A stretch of 64,000 nt of DNA, taken from assembly GCF_032854445.1 (NCBI RefSeq), contig NW_027018095.1, positions 1 through 64,000 of the forward strand, given 5' to 3'. The notes beneath the pieces are model-generated. The model was not told where the DNA came from. It made no database searches and saw only the letters and a list, made by a program, of their open reading frames with translations. Position numbers and translations under genes: made by a program. Each line of letters starts with the position of its first letter. The stretch's first letter is position 1. Source of the stretch: Liolophura sinensis (Eukaryota; Mollusca; Polyplacophora; Chitonida; Chitonidae). Below, piece after piece: positions 1 through 12,359 of the stretch.

Positions 1-934
1 CTGGTTGAAAATCTGATGTTAAACAGAAATCATTTTGATCTAATACAGTGGTAATTTTTTCAGAACTCTCTCAGCACATCGTAAGTCGCCTTACACGTGA
101 AATTTAACGAACACGATAAATAAGTAACCTGCATAGTTCATCTGGAATTGGTATCGTGTAAGAGTGTGGTTTTAAACATCAATCAAGAAAATACATACAT
201 ACACACATACATACAACACAACTGAGAGACTGGAGAGAGGTCGGACGTGTTGTTCGGTCGCTCAGTCTGTCTCAGTCAAATTTCAGCCGGAATTTATCGT
301 TGCTTTTGCTATCAACAGTTGCGCAGAGTTGCGAGCATTAGTCTCGTATACTTTTCGTTGAGGAATTTCTTATTTTTGACCAGTTTATCGACTTTTTTGT
401 CTTAGATTCGTGTGGCTGTTTGGCCGGCCTGTGTGGCTTGGCTCAGAACAGTTGTCCTGTGTCCTTTGTTACAGCGACTATACAGGTTAAAAGACTATAC
501 GGGTTAAGGCATAGGGCAGTGAACGAGGTCAGCCTGCCCGTTCGAGGTTTATTCAATCCCGGGCTAGCGGGGCAGACAAAGAACAGCGTTTAAGCTGCTG
601 GTTGTGGGTTCGTGCATCCTTGCACGAAGTGTAGTCTTTCTCTTGGCTAGTGCGTGAGCGGGGTTGTAGAGTTAGTCCATGGCTGGCTGTGGAACTAGCC
701 TTTCTGCTCTCAGCTTTTGTTTAGTGGTCACCCTGTCTGAGGGTGGTGCGACATTACGGTCTATCGCTCTTAGCGACAGGACGTATTCACTAGCCTCTCT
801 GTAAATAGCCTGTACATAGTTTAGTGCATTTCCACTTTGTAATACCGTATCTATTTTGCACTCAGTATCCACGCTGTTCCAAACGCATAGTTCTGGTCCT
901 CTCTTTAGGTTAGTAGTTCTCGCCCTGGCCCACA
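1..934. other. Non-coding left edge with short microsatellite
   Basis: I see no gene here. A short CATA/CACA microsatellite lies at about 191-217. From about 230 the sequence may be 5' leader of the LINE whose first ORF opens at 935, but no second copy of this leader exists in the window to confirm it. A strong imperfect hairpin at 921-951 overlaps the first ATG of that ORF. Confidence 0.5.
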
Positions 935-2429
935 ATGTTGTGGGCTGGGCGAGTAAATAGACCTTTAAGCCTTAAGCTTGTAATACAGGGAGGTTTACAA
1001 CCGGTTGATGTATACAAACGGCTAAAGGAGTTAGTGGGGAGTGGGCCTAATGTCTTAAAGGGACTAATCAATGTCTCTAGAGATGTCTGGAATGTTACAG
1101 TGGCTACGCAAACTGTGCGCTGTTGGCTAGCGTCTTCACATTCAAATGGGTAGATTGTCCAATATATGATGTGGAGGAGAAAAGGCTCCTGGTTAGATCT
1201 CGATGTCCGATCGAGGTGCCCGATAGCACTATTCGTAGTTTGATGTCCCGGTATAGCACGGTCCATCACGTCAGCCGGGAACATTACCTTTTTGATAGGT
1301 CAGTTGAGAATGGTATGCGCCGTAGTTACATAAGTGGTGTGACCGAGATCATTCCACAATCAATTCCGGTTGGGAATTTTCGAATTCTTTTGTGGTACAG
1401 AGATCAGGTCCGTGCCTGTCACATCTGTGATGGCACAGAACATTTTGAGGCCGACTGTCCTTTAAAGGATAAATGTCTCAAGTGTAAAGAGGCAGGCCAC
1501 TTTCAAACAGACCGCCAGTTGGCGATGAAAATGAGAATGGCGATAACGATTGCAATGATAATGATGATAAGGATAGTAATAATTATGAAGTTGAAGGTGA
1601 CAATGAAGATGAGAATGAAGGTCGATGAGATGATGATGGTAATTATAGTGAGGGACATAGGGATGATATGGAAGTTGGGGTTTCTGGCGAGTCTTTTCCT
1701 TCCAGTCAACAAAATAAGGGGACTTTGGATAACTCTGTTGCTGACAACGAGGAAGCTGGAGAGTGGCAAGTTGTCACCAACTCCATGTCCTCCAGCAAAA
1801 AGATTCGAAATAAGCGCATTGATGCCACAATTAAGGTCAGGAAGTTAAGCGAATCACCAGTAGTAGGTGGGCCCCAGAGCCTTTGCGAGGCATCTCAGAG
1901 GTCAAATAGCTCGGAGTGGGTTGTCAGCATGAGTCAAATCTCGAATACCTCCTCACTTCCTAGATCGTCAGAAATTTCGAATACTACGCCATCCTGCATT
2001 AAGGAGACGCAATCCAGTGGCGTGACGCCCTCCAAAGGTGCACTTGGTAAGAGCCCGTCCTCATGGGGTAGCACGCTCAGCCCTGACTCGTCTACAATGT
2101 TACAGTTAGACATTAGAGATATTGCAGATTGTCTTGATCCTCAGGGAAGCTCTCAGCAATCTGATATGTCTAGGGCTGGTGGAGAATTCAATATGGAGGA
2201 ATCTCTTTCGGAAATTGATGCATCCGAAGACTTGCCTGCCTATACCAATGGCAAGGGCGAGGTCTTGGTACCTGTCTCAACATCCCTGGGGTCGTATTAT
2301 CGCACATTGCGACGCGATTCTAAAGTTGACAAGGTTAAAAAGCAGAGGAAGTTAATAACGTTGTCACAGGAGGACTTTGCTGAGCGTAGGGCAGCGATGT
2401 ATAAAAAGTCCAGAAAAAAGAACAAATAA
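935..2429 (+). pseudogene. LINE-A ORF1, CCHC zinc-knuckle RNA-binding protein (frameshifted)
   Basis: ORF1 proteins of this type bind the element's RNA and package it into ribonucleoprotein. The coding trace runs 935-1153, shifts frame into 1123-about 1515, then shifts again into the frame that ends at 2429. The middle part resembles ZCCHC3-like and Jockey/I-type ORF1 proteins and holds a clean C-X2-C-X4-H-X4-C knuckle (CHICDGTEHFEADC). A second knuckle starts CLKCKEAGHF but loses its last cysteine at the second frameshift. Beyond it, in the other frame, lies an Asp/Asn/Glu-rich acidic linker (about 1515-1670, one TGA), then a Ser-rich region and a basic C-terminus (KKSRKKNK). The ORF2 ATG follows the stop by 9 nt. 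Confidence 0.75.
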
Positions 2430-2438
2430 ATATTAATA

Positions 2439-4131
2439 ATGACAACTACAAAAATCTTAGAGTGGAACTGTAGAGGATTGAGGTGTAACCTCGCAGGGCT
2501 CCAGGTGTTAGCTCAAGACCTCAATCCTATAGCTTTTAGCTTGCAGAAAACTCTGATGACTGATCCTAGTTATTAATGTCGAGGTTATCTATCTCATCAC
2601 GCTGTTGCCACGTATACGAATGGAAAGGCATCAAGCGGTTCTTCTCTTTTTGAACGGACCGAGGCAAGTCCTCTTGATTTTACATCCTCAAATGAAGAAT
2701 CCTACAATGCTACATTTTCTCTACATGAACTATCCGCATCGCTGAGCAAGGCCCATGACTCAAATCCAGGGCCAGATGGTATCCACTATCAGCTTTTACG
2801 ACACCTTCCAGAATCTTCATTGAGGGTGCTTCTTGGAATTTTTAATACCATTTGAATATCCGGGAATTGTTCTGCCTCATTGCAAAACGCTGTTATTGTC
2901 CCGATCCCAAAGCCCGGAAAGGATTCTACCGATCCAAATTACTATCGTCCTATTTCCTTAACCAGTTGTGTATGCAAGACTATGGAGAGGATGATTAACG
3001 ATCGCTTAGTCTGGTATTTAGAGACTAACAAGTGTGGCTAACATTCAATGTGGATTTCGAAAGAATCGCAGTACTGTTGATCATCTTGTTTGTCTAGAAT
3101 GCTTTATTAAGAAAGGTATCGTTAATCGTGACCATGTCGTATCTGTCTTTTTTGATCTGGAAAAGGCACATGACACTACTTGGAAATATGGCATTATGAA
3201 AGATATGCATGGATTTGCCTTCCTGACTTTATTCGTAAATTCTTAGACCATCGACACTTCCAAGTTCGGGTTGGGGCTACCCTATCTGACTACTTTGAAC
3301 AAAATCAGGGGGTTCCTCAAGGCAGCATTTTATCAGTTACTCTCTTTAGCATTAAGATTAATAGCCTTGCCAGAGTTTTATCTCCTAGTATGAATGCGCC
3401 CCTGTTTGTGGACGATCTAGGTATCTCTTGTCGAGGCAAAGGTATGCACACTATTGAGAGACAGCTGCAGCTTTGCCTTAACAAAATTCATGCCTGGGCA
3501 CTGGAGAACGGATTTAAGTTCTCCAAGTCGAAGACTAACTGTGTACACTATTTTCCGAAGTATTTCCCCCATTAAGACTCCAAGGTATTTTTAGATGGGT
3601 CCCCCATCAAGGTTGTGCCGGAGGCAAAATTCCTCGGGATGATCTTCGATAAGCACCTTACAGCCTTATCGAGCACTGATTCATTCTAAGCTAGACTATG
3701 CCTGCAGTGTTTATGGAGGTGCGTCACGCTCCCAACTGAAGAAACTCAATACTGTACATCACCAGGCCTTACGGTTGGGCTTAGGTGCTTTCCGCACCTC
3801 TCCTGTGGAGAGTCTGTATGTTTAGGCAAACAAGCCTCCCCTGGAGCTTCGAAGAACTAAGCTATCCTTACAGTATATCACCAAGCTTAGAGCCAATCCA
3901 TCCAACCCAGCCTTTGATTGTGTCTTCCATCCGGAATTTGAAGACTTATATGCTCAGAAGCCATCCATTGTTCCTCCACTGGGTGTCCGCATTCAGGAAC
4001 ATGTGCAAGCAGCTGGACTTGGGCTGGATACTATCATCCCCATACGCATCCAGGTAGATCCACCGTGGTTATGTCCTGAGCCTCAGGTTGATACCTCGCT
4101 CTCCTCCCTGAAGAAATCTTCCACCAACCCT
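2439..4131 (+). pseudogene. LINE-A ORF2, endonuclease/reverse transcriptase remnant
   Basis: ORF2 should nick target DNA and reverse-transcribe the element RNA. It opens with an APE-type endonuclease start (EWNCRGLR, 2460s) and stops at 2573-2575. Around 2650 it jumps straight to the reverse transcriptase, so most of the endonuclease and linker are deleted. Readable motifs are PGPDGIHY, PKPGKDSTDPN, FFDLEKAHDTTW (motif A, Tyr to His against other copies), VPQGSIL (motif B) and FVDDLG (motif C, about 3410). ORF fragments at 3034-3246, 3180-3575 and 3785-4057 show repeated frame changes. The trace continues to a PPWLCPEPQ-like segment before RNase H and ends where the next LINE leader starts. 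It cannot make an active protein. Confidence 0.8.
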
Positions 4132-4737
4132 CTCCCCCGTGGGGTTTCCGGGGTGATAAGAATAGGACCTCAGCCCTCTAGGCAAGCTTGTCGTAAAAGT
4201 CTACTAACCTAGAGCTCTCCTGTGTGAGCCCGGTGAATATAATAGGCTCACATCTTCTCGGTTGTGTGAGAGGCAACCGGGGAGCGACCTGTTTGCCGTG
4301 GGTTGCGACCCGTAATCTCCGAGAACGGGATCCTGGTGGCTGAGGGTGTGTTGGTCTTGCGAGATCCTCACGCCCAACACGTCACTTTGGCCCTTACTTG
4401 GAGAGAGACGGGAGGTCGGATTGGCCCGGTCCGATCAATCGGCTGGTCATGTCTAGCCCTACAGTTGATCCCGTTTGTTATTCTTTGTCTTACCGAGATG
4501 TCAAGTTGGCTCTTCTTCAGAAGCACTTCCTTTGGGGTCAATGCAGAAGGCGGTGGCTAATGGGTCAATCGTGTAGATTGAATTTAACCTTTTGGTATAA
4601 CTCAATCTGTTCGAGTATACCTTGCGTGGATTCCCTGTTTTTATTCTCTGCTGGTCATCCGCACAGGTGGATTCGCCCTTGTTGGCACTCCGTGGCGGGT
4701 GGGGGGACACGCAGGGTGAAATTATATAAAATATAAC
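4132..4737 (+). promoter_or_regulatory. LINE-B 5' leader (copy 1)
   Basis: About 600 nt of non-coding leader, conserved in the three copies that keep a 5' end. It contains three consecutive hairpins (see the entry at 22152). In I, R1 and Jockey-type LINEs the 5' UTR carries the internal promoter, so a promoter here is expected from the family; I do not see a diagnostic motif. Confidence 0.6.
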
Positions 4738-6075
4738 ATGGCTTCTTCTGAAATTACAACAGTCGTTGCTAAGAAAAGAAAAAATGAAGTTCCATTAGAT
4801 ATTGAAGGAGAAAATACTTATTTTCCTACCTTCTTAGTAATATCTAATAAAAATGAAGGCAAAATGAAAATAAATCCATTTGTATTAAAAAAACAATAGA
4901 AAGTTATGCTGGAACGTTAAAACAAGTTAAAAAAATAAAATCTGGGAACATTTTGTTGGAAGTTTCCAGAAAACAACAATATATAAATTTACTAAAAATT
5001 CAAAATATAGGAGAGCAGCCGGTTTCTGTTTCTCCACATAATACATTAAACTGCTGTCATGGCATAATTCGTGACAGACCAGGACCTTACTGAAATGACA
5101 GAGCAAGAAATAACTGAAGAACTTAAACATCAAGGAGTGATAAAGGTCAAACGCTTCATAATAAAACGAGATGGAAACCTGATAAAAACGAACACCTTAT
5201 ATGATAACTTTCAACAGACCTTCCCTTCCGTCATCTATATTTATCGGGCCATTTAGTGTGAGGGTGGAGTTGTTTATACCTAACCCCACCCGGTGTTTCT
5301 CCTGCCAGCGGTTTGGCCATGGCAGGAGTCAATGCCGCAACACACTGGTCTGCTTTAGATGTGCGGGTGCAGGACATGAGGTATTCGACTGCACAAAAAC
5401 AATAAAATGTTTCAATTGTAGCGGAGCCCACATGGCCTCTTCCAAGGACTGCCCTCTTTTCAAAAAAGAAAAGAAATTATAACCTTAAAATGTAAAAATA
5501 ATATATCCTTTTAGGAAGCGAAGCGTATGGTCTCTGTCACGCATGGCCTTACAACATCTACTTTTGCCAACGTTGTAAGGAAAACCACTGTTTCTGTGGG
5601 GGTCCAAACAACTCTTACTTGGCCCATTGACAAAGAACAGCCACAGAAAGTGGTCACGAAACCCGTAAATAAGACAGCCAGCTCATCATCTCAGACTGAT
5701 ATCAACCCATCTAAAATACATAATAATTTACCTAAGTATCCAGCACTTTCTTTATCTGACCACACTTCATGTGATAATAAATCTAAATCTAATAAACCCG
5801 TTGATTCTTTACAGAAAACAACGGGTGACAAAAATAAATCTGAGAAAAATCATAAAAAGGATAAACCTAGTGGCCCCCTGGAGCGTCCCTCTAAGGCCAC
5901 TAGGGACCCAATCCAAACTTATAATAAGTTTGGATCGTTGGAGGATGTCGATCCTTCAACTTCATGTGCAGACCTGATGGATACATCATCTGCACCTGGG
6001 AGATCTCCTAGTAGATCCCCCCAAAAAGGTCGTCCTCGGTCAAGACATAAATCCCCAATACGTCTTCCTCCATAA
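4738..6075 (+). pseudogene. LINE-B ORF1, three-knuckle RNA-binding protein (copy 1, broken)
   Basis: The ATG at 4738 starts a protein with a basic KKRKN patch, close to the KKRKV patch of the copy at 22755 and possibly a nuclear signal. The first frame ends after about 53 codons, just after an A-rich run near 4890. The trace resumes at 5071-5256 and 5201-5482. Three CCHC knuckles are readable: CFSCQRFGHGRSQC, CFRCAGAGHEVFDC and a third, CFNCSGAHMASSKDC. The C-terminal part (5527-6075) is polar and basic, with SPSRSPQKGRPRSRHKSP near its end. Its TAA stop (6073-6075) shares one base with the ORF2 ATG (TAATG). Reading is broken in at least three places. Confidence 0.85.
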
Positions 6076-6180
6076 TGGCGATATATGACAAAATTATGCA
6101 ATGGAATTGTCGAGGTCTTAAGGTAAATTTTATTGAAATAACACAGCTAGTTCAATCTTTAAATCCAGTAGCCCTATGTA
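6075..6180 (+). pseudogene. LINE-B ORF2 N-terminal stub (copy 1)
   Basis: The ATG overlaps the ORF1 stop. It reads about 34 codons of APE-type endonuclease (MQWNCRGLKVNF; ITQLVQSLNPVALC), identical in layout to the start of the ORF2 at 24101, and then enters the minisatellite. The rest of ORF2 is absent. The ORF2 fragment at 8956 is a separate insertion, because it has its own target duplication. Confidence 0.85.
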
Positions 6181-8275
6181 CATAATCACATACCCACATA
6201 CATGCATAATCACATACCCACATACATGCATAATCACATACACGCATACATGCATAATCACATACACGCATACATGCATAATCACATACACGCACACATA
6301 CATACATAATCACATACACGCACGCATACATACATAATCACATACACGCACACATACATACATAATCACATACACGCACGCATACATACATAATCACATA
6401 CACGCACACATACATACATAATCACACACACGCATACATACATAATCACATACACGCATACATACATAATCACACACACACATACACACATAATCACACA
6501 CATACACACATACATACACACGCACACATACACACGCACACATACACACGCACACATACACACATAATCACATACCCACATACACACATAATCACATACC
6601 CACATACACACATACTTACATACCCACATACACACATAATCACATACACGCATACATACATAATCACATACACGCACGCATACATACATAATCACATAAA
6701 CGCACGCATACATACATAATAACATGCACGCATACATACCTAATCACATGCACGCACGCATGCATGCATAATCACAGGCACGCACGCATGCATGCATAAT
6801 CACAGGCACGCACGCATGCATGCATAATCACATGCACGCCCGCATGCATGCATAATCACATGCACGCACGCATGCATAATCACATGCACGCACGCACGCA
6901 TGCATAATCACATGCACGCACGCACGCATGCATAACCACATGCACGCACGCACACATACATAACCACATGCACGCACGCACACATACATAACCACATGCA
7001 CGCACGCACACATACATAACCACATGCACGCACGCACACATACATAACCACATGCACGCACGCACGCTTAACCACATGCACGCACGCACGCATAACCACA
7101 TGCACGCACACATGCATAACCACATGCACGCACACATGCATAACCACCACAACCACATACATAATCGCATACACGCACGCATACATACATAATCGCATAC
7201 ACGCACGCATACATACATAATCGCATACACGCACGCACACATACATAATCGCATACACGCACGCACACATACATAATCGCATACACGCACGCACACATAC
7301 ATAATCGCATACACGCACGCACACATACATAATCGCATACACGCATAACCACATGCACGCACACATGCATAACCACATGCACGCACACATGCATAACCAC
7401 CACAACCACATACATAATCGCATACACGCACGCATACATACATAATCGCATACACGCACGCACACATACATAATCGCATACACGCACGCACACATACATA
7501 ATCGCATACACGCACGCACACATACATAATCGCATACACGCACGCACACATACATAATCGCATACACGCACGCACACATACATAATCGCATACACGCACG
7601 CACACATACATAATCACATACACGCACGCACACATACATAATCACATACACGCACGCACACATACATACATGCACACACACACACATACATACACGCACA
7701 CACACATACATACACGCACACACACACACATACATACATACACGCACACATACATACATACACGCACACATACATACATACACACATACATACACACATA
7801 CATACATACACGCACACATACATACATACATACACACATACATACATACACGCACACATACATACACACATACATACACGCACACATACATACACACATA
7901 CATACACGCACACATACATACACACATACATTCACGCACACATACTTACACACATACATTCACGCACACATACATACACACATACATTCACGCACACATA
8001 CATACACACATACATTCACGCACACATACATACACAAATACATTCACGCACACATACATACACAAATACATTCACGCACACATACATACACAAATACATT
8101 CACGCACACATACATACACAAATACATTCACGCACACATACATACACAAATACATTCACGCACACATACATACACAAATACATACACGCACACATACATA
8201 CACAAATACATACACGCACACATACATACATAAATACATACACGCATACAAACACGCATACATACACACAAATCC
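6175..8275. repeat. 28-bp CA-rich minisatellite with higher-order repeats
   Basis: About 2.1 kb of tandem units of roughly 28 bp with the theme ATAATCRCATACACGCAYRC, shifting to ACATACATACACAAATACAT types after about 7670. A larger block containing TAACCACCACAACCACATAC recurs at 7141 and 7394, a 253-nt step or nine units, which shows block-wise duplication. Long ORFs run through it on both strands but have only a few amino acids (Met, Tyr, Val, Cys, Ala, Arg or His, Thr, Ile). They follow from the repeat period and are not genes. Confidence 0.95.
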
Positions 8276-8943
8276 ATAAATCATAATAGGTGCCGGTTTA
8301 ATTTCATTCTTCTTGGCAGGGCCACAAGTATCAAAGCGCCCTCGCCCACAAAGTGTCAAGAGAAGGGAAGTAAGTAAGAAAATCTGGATAAAATTTTTTT
8401 TGAATCGGGTTTTATTCAGCTAGCCGTACATTTTTCACATCGTGTTGTACTATACAGTTAACGAAACTTTTTGAGTACTTTGAAGTTGAGACTATGTATG
8501 ACTTAAATCTTAGACAACTTCATCCTCATGAAGCCTAAGCCCTCTTTATTGCCATTACCGTTGTTAGACCACAGGCTGTGTTCGTTTAGTTTCCAGGATT
8601 GCGAAGCGGGGTTTTCTGATTCAAGGTGATCACCTGTTTGAAAAGAGAACATATGCCGCTACAAGGTGTTCCCGCTTCTGTCTGCACCCTTGTCAGGTAT
8701 TCAACTACAACACCCAAACTGGCCAGTGCCGAGGATTTACAAGCACTGAAAACAAATTTCAAGGCGAGAATAATTCAGCGTGGGACGCATGGGAAATCGT
8801 TATGATTTAAAACTATAAACAATGTTTATATATAATGACATAACATTGGTTATATTTATGGCTGTGTTACATAACAGATGTCTTCAAATATGATATTTCT
8901 TATAGTATATATAGTGGCTTCTACCGTAATGGAATCGTTCATG
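8276..8943. other. No gene seen between minisatellite and LINE copy
   Basis: About 670 bp of unique, AT-rich sequence with no convincing ORF, repeat or RNA. Its last 12 bases begin the target duplication of the next LINE copy. Confidence 0.5.
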
Positions 8944-11747
8944 TCGTCTCTAACACATCGCCATCTGAAATAGCGAATAAACTAGCTGAAACAATATCTC
9001 AGAAATCTTCCTCTGAGAATTACACTTCTGAGTTTCGACGTATTAAAAAACATAATTAGAAAATTAAATTGCCTTTTTCTTCTAAGAATTTAGAAGATTA
9101 TAGTCGACGTTTTTCAATTGAGGAACTTAAAACTTCTCTTAAAAAGGCACACGATACTGCGTGTGGCCCTGATAATATATACTATAAGCTTCTGAATCAT
9201 TTACCATCTGAGCCCCTTGAGACTCTCTTAGATTTACTTAATGACATTTGGCAAACTGGTAATTTTCCGCCGACTTGGAGGGAGGCGTGTATTATCCCAG
9301 TCGCTAAACCGGGTAAGGATCATACTGATCCAAATAATTACCGTCCCATAGCTCTTACCAACTGCGTCTGTAAGACTATGGAACGGATGGTAAATGATAG
9401 GCTTGTTTGGTTTCTTGAAACCAACAAGTTACTACCTAATATACAATGTGGTTTTCGTCAAGGTCGATCTACTTTAGATCACCTTGTCCGTTTCGAAACT
9501 TTTATTCGTGACGGTTTTATTAATAATGAACATGTGGTGTCCATATTTTTTGACCTTGAAAAGGCCTACGACACCACATGGAAATATGGTATTTTAAAGG
9601 ACCTTTCTGATATGGGTCTTAAAGGCCGCTTACCATCATTTATATCCGAATTTCTATCTGATCGTCAGTTTAAGGTACGGGTGGGGCCCACTCTTTCTGA
9701 TTCGCATGAGCAGGAGATGGGTGTACCCCAGGGCAGTATTCTTTCGCCAACACTGTTCAGCATAAAAATTAATAGCTTAGCTAAAACGTTGACATCTGGC
9801 ACTGAGGGTTCTTTATATGTAGATGATTTCCTCATATGCTACCGTGCTAAAAATATGAATAACATCGAGCAGCAACTGCAGCTTTGTCTCAACAAGATTG
9901 AGAAATGGGCAGTTGCCAACGGTTTTAGATTTTCTACATCTAAAACCGTCGGTATGCATTTCTGTAATAAACGGAAACTTCATCTAGACCCTGAGCTTGA
10001 ATTTTGTGGAGAACCAGTGAAGATTGTTGGGGAAAATAAATTTTTAGGGGTTATATTTGATGAAAAATTATCCTTTATACCTCATATAAAAATGCTTGAA
10101 GTTAAATGTGCAAAGGCTCTCGATATAATTAAGGTCGTGTCTAGTACCGTTTGGGGTGCTGACCGATCAGTTTTACTTAATTTATATCGTTCTCTGGTGA
10201 GGTCTAAATTGGACTATGGGTCCATCATTTATGGTTCTGCAAGGAAATCCTATCTTAAAAAGGTTTGAGGCTCAGCCTTGGTGCATTTAGAACTTCACCA
10301 GTAGAAAGTTTATACGTCGAAGCTAATGAGCCTTCTTTACATCTCAGGCGTATAAAACTATGCCTTCAATATACTACAAAGCTTAAAGCACGCCCAACAA
10401 ACCCTGCCTACGACTGTGTTTTCAACCCGTTATATGTAGACAAATATAACAAATGTCCTAATAAGATTCCTTCGTTCGATTTTCGTGTTCGGGACCACGT
10501 TGTGGGAGCTGGCATCGAGCTTGAGAATATAGCTCCGGTTTCTTTTCCGGAGTCTCCTCCCTGGCTTCTCCCACAACCTAAATTGATATTTGATCTACGT
10601 AAACAGAACAAAAGAAATACGAATCCTCTAATAGTTCAGCAAAGTTTTTCTGAGATAAAGGCTAATTATCCAGATTATAAATTTATATATATACTGACGG
10701 GTCGAAGGATGGGGAGAAGGTTGCGGCTGCGGCTGTCTTAGAACAGCGGGTCACTTCTCTTCGTCTTCCACCCTCATCTTCAATCTTTTCTGCAGAGGCC
10801 AGAGGTATACTTCTGGCTTTGTCATATGTTTCTGCTGGGCATGCCCAGAGGGCTGTGATCTGCACGGACTCGCTCTCTTGCCTTTTGGCAATTCAGAATA
10901 ATAAATTTAAAAATCCTTCCATCCTTGAGATATTAGCCGTACATAAAAATCTAATTAAAAGAGGTAAAGATATTGTATTCTGTTGGATACCAAGTCACAT
11001 TGGTATCCATGGAAACACAGTCGTGGACAGGGAGGCGAAAGCTGCCCTTAATAAACCCATATCGAAGATGAAAATTTGTTACACTGATTTTAGATATCAT
11101 ATTCTTAAATATATTCGTCGCCTTTGGCAGGGTGAATGGGATTTGCAGATCCACAACAAACTGCATGCTATTCATCCTGTCATTGGCAATAATTCTTATA
11201 CTCTTAATAGGTCTCTTAGGGACCAAGTAGTTCTAACAAGGTGCCGTATTGGGCATTCTCGTCTAACACACAATTTTATCCTAGATGGGAGCAGTGCTCC
11301 TGAGTGTGTTGGTTGTAATGCACAGTACGGCATGAAACATATTCTCGTTGACTGTGTGGACTTTGCTCATATTAGGCAAAGATTCTACACAGTCAGCTCT
11401 ATATTTGGTTTATTTGACAGTGTGGCTGGCGATACTGTCATTAATTACTTAAAACATATTGGATTATATCATAAGATATAATTTCATTTTTATTTCACAT
11501 AGATATTTCTAGTTCATATATACATATTAAAATTTCAAAAGCTTTGTGGTTTTCAAGTTTTTAAAGAGCTTTGATTGTTTTACCTAGTTTTAAACGTCTG
11601 TCATTTTTCATTTGTTTTGTATGTTCATACTTCAGTCTTGAAAACCATATATTGATTCCTCGTTTTAAACATGTTCTCGCCACGATATGGCTGAAATATT
11701 GCCGATGTGGCGTAAAGCCATAATCATTCATTCATTCGTCTCTAACA
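8944..11747 (+). mobile_element. LINE-B copy 2, 5' truncated, with target-site duplication
   Basis: A 5'-truncated copy of about 2.8 kb flanked by the perfect 12-bp direct repeat TCGTCTCTAACA at 8944-8955 and 11736-11747. This is the usual result of incomplete target-primed reverse transcription. It holds the last part of the ORF2 linker, the full reverse transcriptase, a frameshifted RNase H and the 3' UTR. It ends in the shared 3' hairpin (CGCCAC 11678-11683 with GTGGCG 11707-11712) and an ATTC tail. Confidence 0.93.
8957..11481 (+). pseudogene. LINE-B ORF2 (copy 2): reverse transcriptase plus RNase H, frameshifted
   Basis: The frame is open from 9069 to 10268 (399 codons); a TAG near 9058 lies just upstream. 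Reverse transcriptase motifs are intact: ACGPDN, NNYRPIALT, FFDLEKAYDTTW, VPQGSILSPTL and YVDDFLICYR. Against the copy at 24101, about 22 nt are missing near 10265, shifting into 10265-10741. A two-base TA gain in a TATATA run near 10690 then breaks RNase H at its first catalytic Asp (expected YTDGSK). The rest of RNase H and the C-terminus read at 10819-11481, with the second Asp (CTDSL), WIPSHIGIHGN, a VDREAK Asp and a terminal CVGCNAQYGMKHILVDC zinc-binding pattern. Not functional as it stands. Confidence 0.9.
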
Positions 11748-12359
11748 AAGCAAATCCTTACAGCTGCGTGCAAAAATCTGTAGGTGACAGGTGAAAAAGT
11801 TCCTCAGTTGCATGCAAAAGGCGGATGGTTCAGTCCGGGTACTCTGGATTTCTACACCTCCGTCCGGGACGTGTAAGTGAAAATTTACAATACATGCACG
11901 TCCTGTACGCATTGTGAATTTGTCCAGGGGAATAACTCTCGCAACAATGTATTTTCCAGGAACCAAACAATACTGAACTTTCGGCCCACGTACGTGTAGG
12001 GCGTTATTTGATGTGCTTAGGACACATAACAATATCGTTGATATTTATACGGTTTCCGTGTATGTATTTCAACCTCAATCCAAGTCTTTATCACATAAAT
12101 TAGTGTATGACATTTCTAATTTCATCAAATGATTTCCAGTGTTATCTTAACAAAGATTTACATTGAAGACCGATGCACACTGTGTGCAGATAAAAAAAGT
12201 CTTCTCTACTGCACATATCTTAAAAAAAACAAAACTAAAAAAAACGACGCCCTGAAAACCATCGACCCTACTGACATCATATTCACCGTAAATAGTCTCA
12301 ATTGTCAGTGTATTAACAAACTTTTATCTTCAAATAAGGGAGGAACTGCTTCTGGATAT
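11748..12359. other. No gene seen
   Basis: About 610 bp with no recognised coding or repeat content. Short ORFs here have no family signature. Confidence 0.45.

Larger units (their letters stand above)
935..4131 (+). mobile_element. LINE-A: decayed I/Nimb-like non-LTR retrotransposon
   Basis: This is a broken two-ORF non-LTR retrotransposon. ORF1 (935-2429) is a zinc-knuckle protein and ORF2 (2439 on) has an endonuclease start, a reverse transcriptase and the region leading to RNase H. ORF2 aligns by eye with the LINE-B ORF2 (for example KTMERMINDRLVW), but ORF1 is of a different type. ORF2 has an internal deletion of most of the endonuclease and linker, several stops and frameshifts. The element breaks off before RNase H at the point where a LINE-B 5' leader begins (about 4132). 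The 5' boundary and target duplication were not found. Confidence 0.8.
4132..6178 (+). mobile_element. LINE-B copy 1, 3' truncated at a minisatellite
   Basis: This copy starts with the same leader as the copies at 22152 and 61908 (CCCGTGGGGTTTCCGGGG). It contains a frameshifted ORF1 and only the first 34 codons of ORF2, then runs directly into the CA-rich minisatellite near 6178. The 5' junction lies inside the LINE-A remnant, so it inserted into or recombined with LINE-A. No 3' tail or target duplication of its own is visible. Confidence 0.85.

Noticed and set aside
672-1284. Minus-strand ORFs at the left edge
   Set aside because: They overlap the LINE-A ORF1 trace on the other strand and show no family features.
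6366-8233. Several long ORFs (up to 343 codons) on both strands rich in Cys, Val, Met, Tyr or His, Thr
   Set aside because: They lie wholly in the 28-bp minisatellite. The near multiple-of-three spacing and lack of stop triplets in the unit keep frames open, and the protein is a monotonous repeat with no domain.
4132-11735. One long LINE interrupted by the minisatellite
   Set aside because: The 8956-11735 part has its own perfect 12-bp target duplication and is 5' truncated, so it is a separate insertion.
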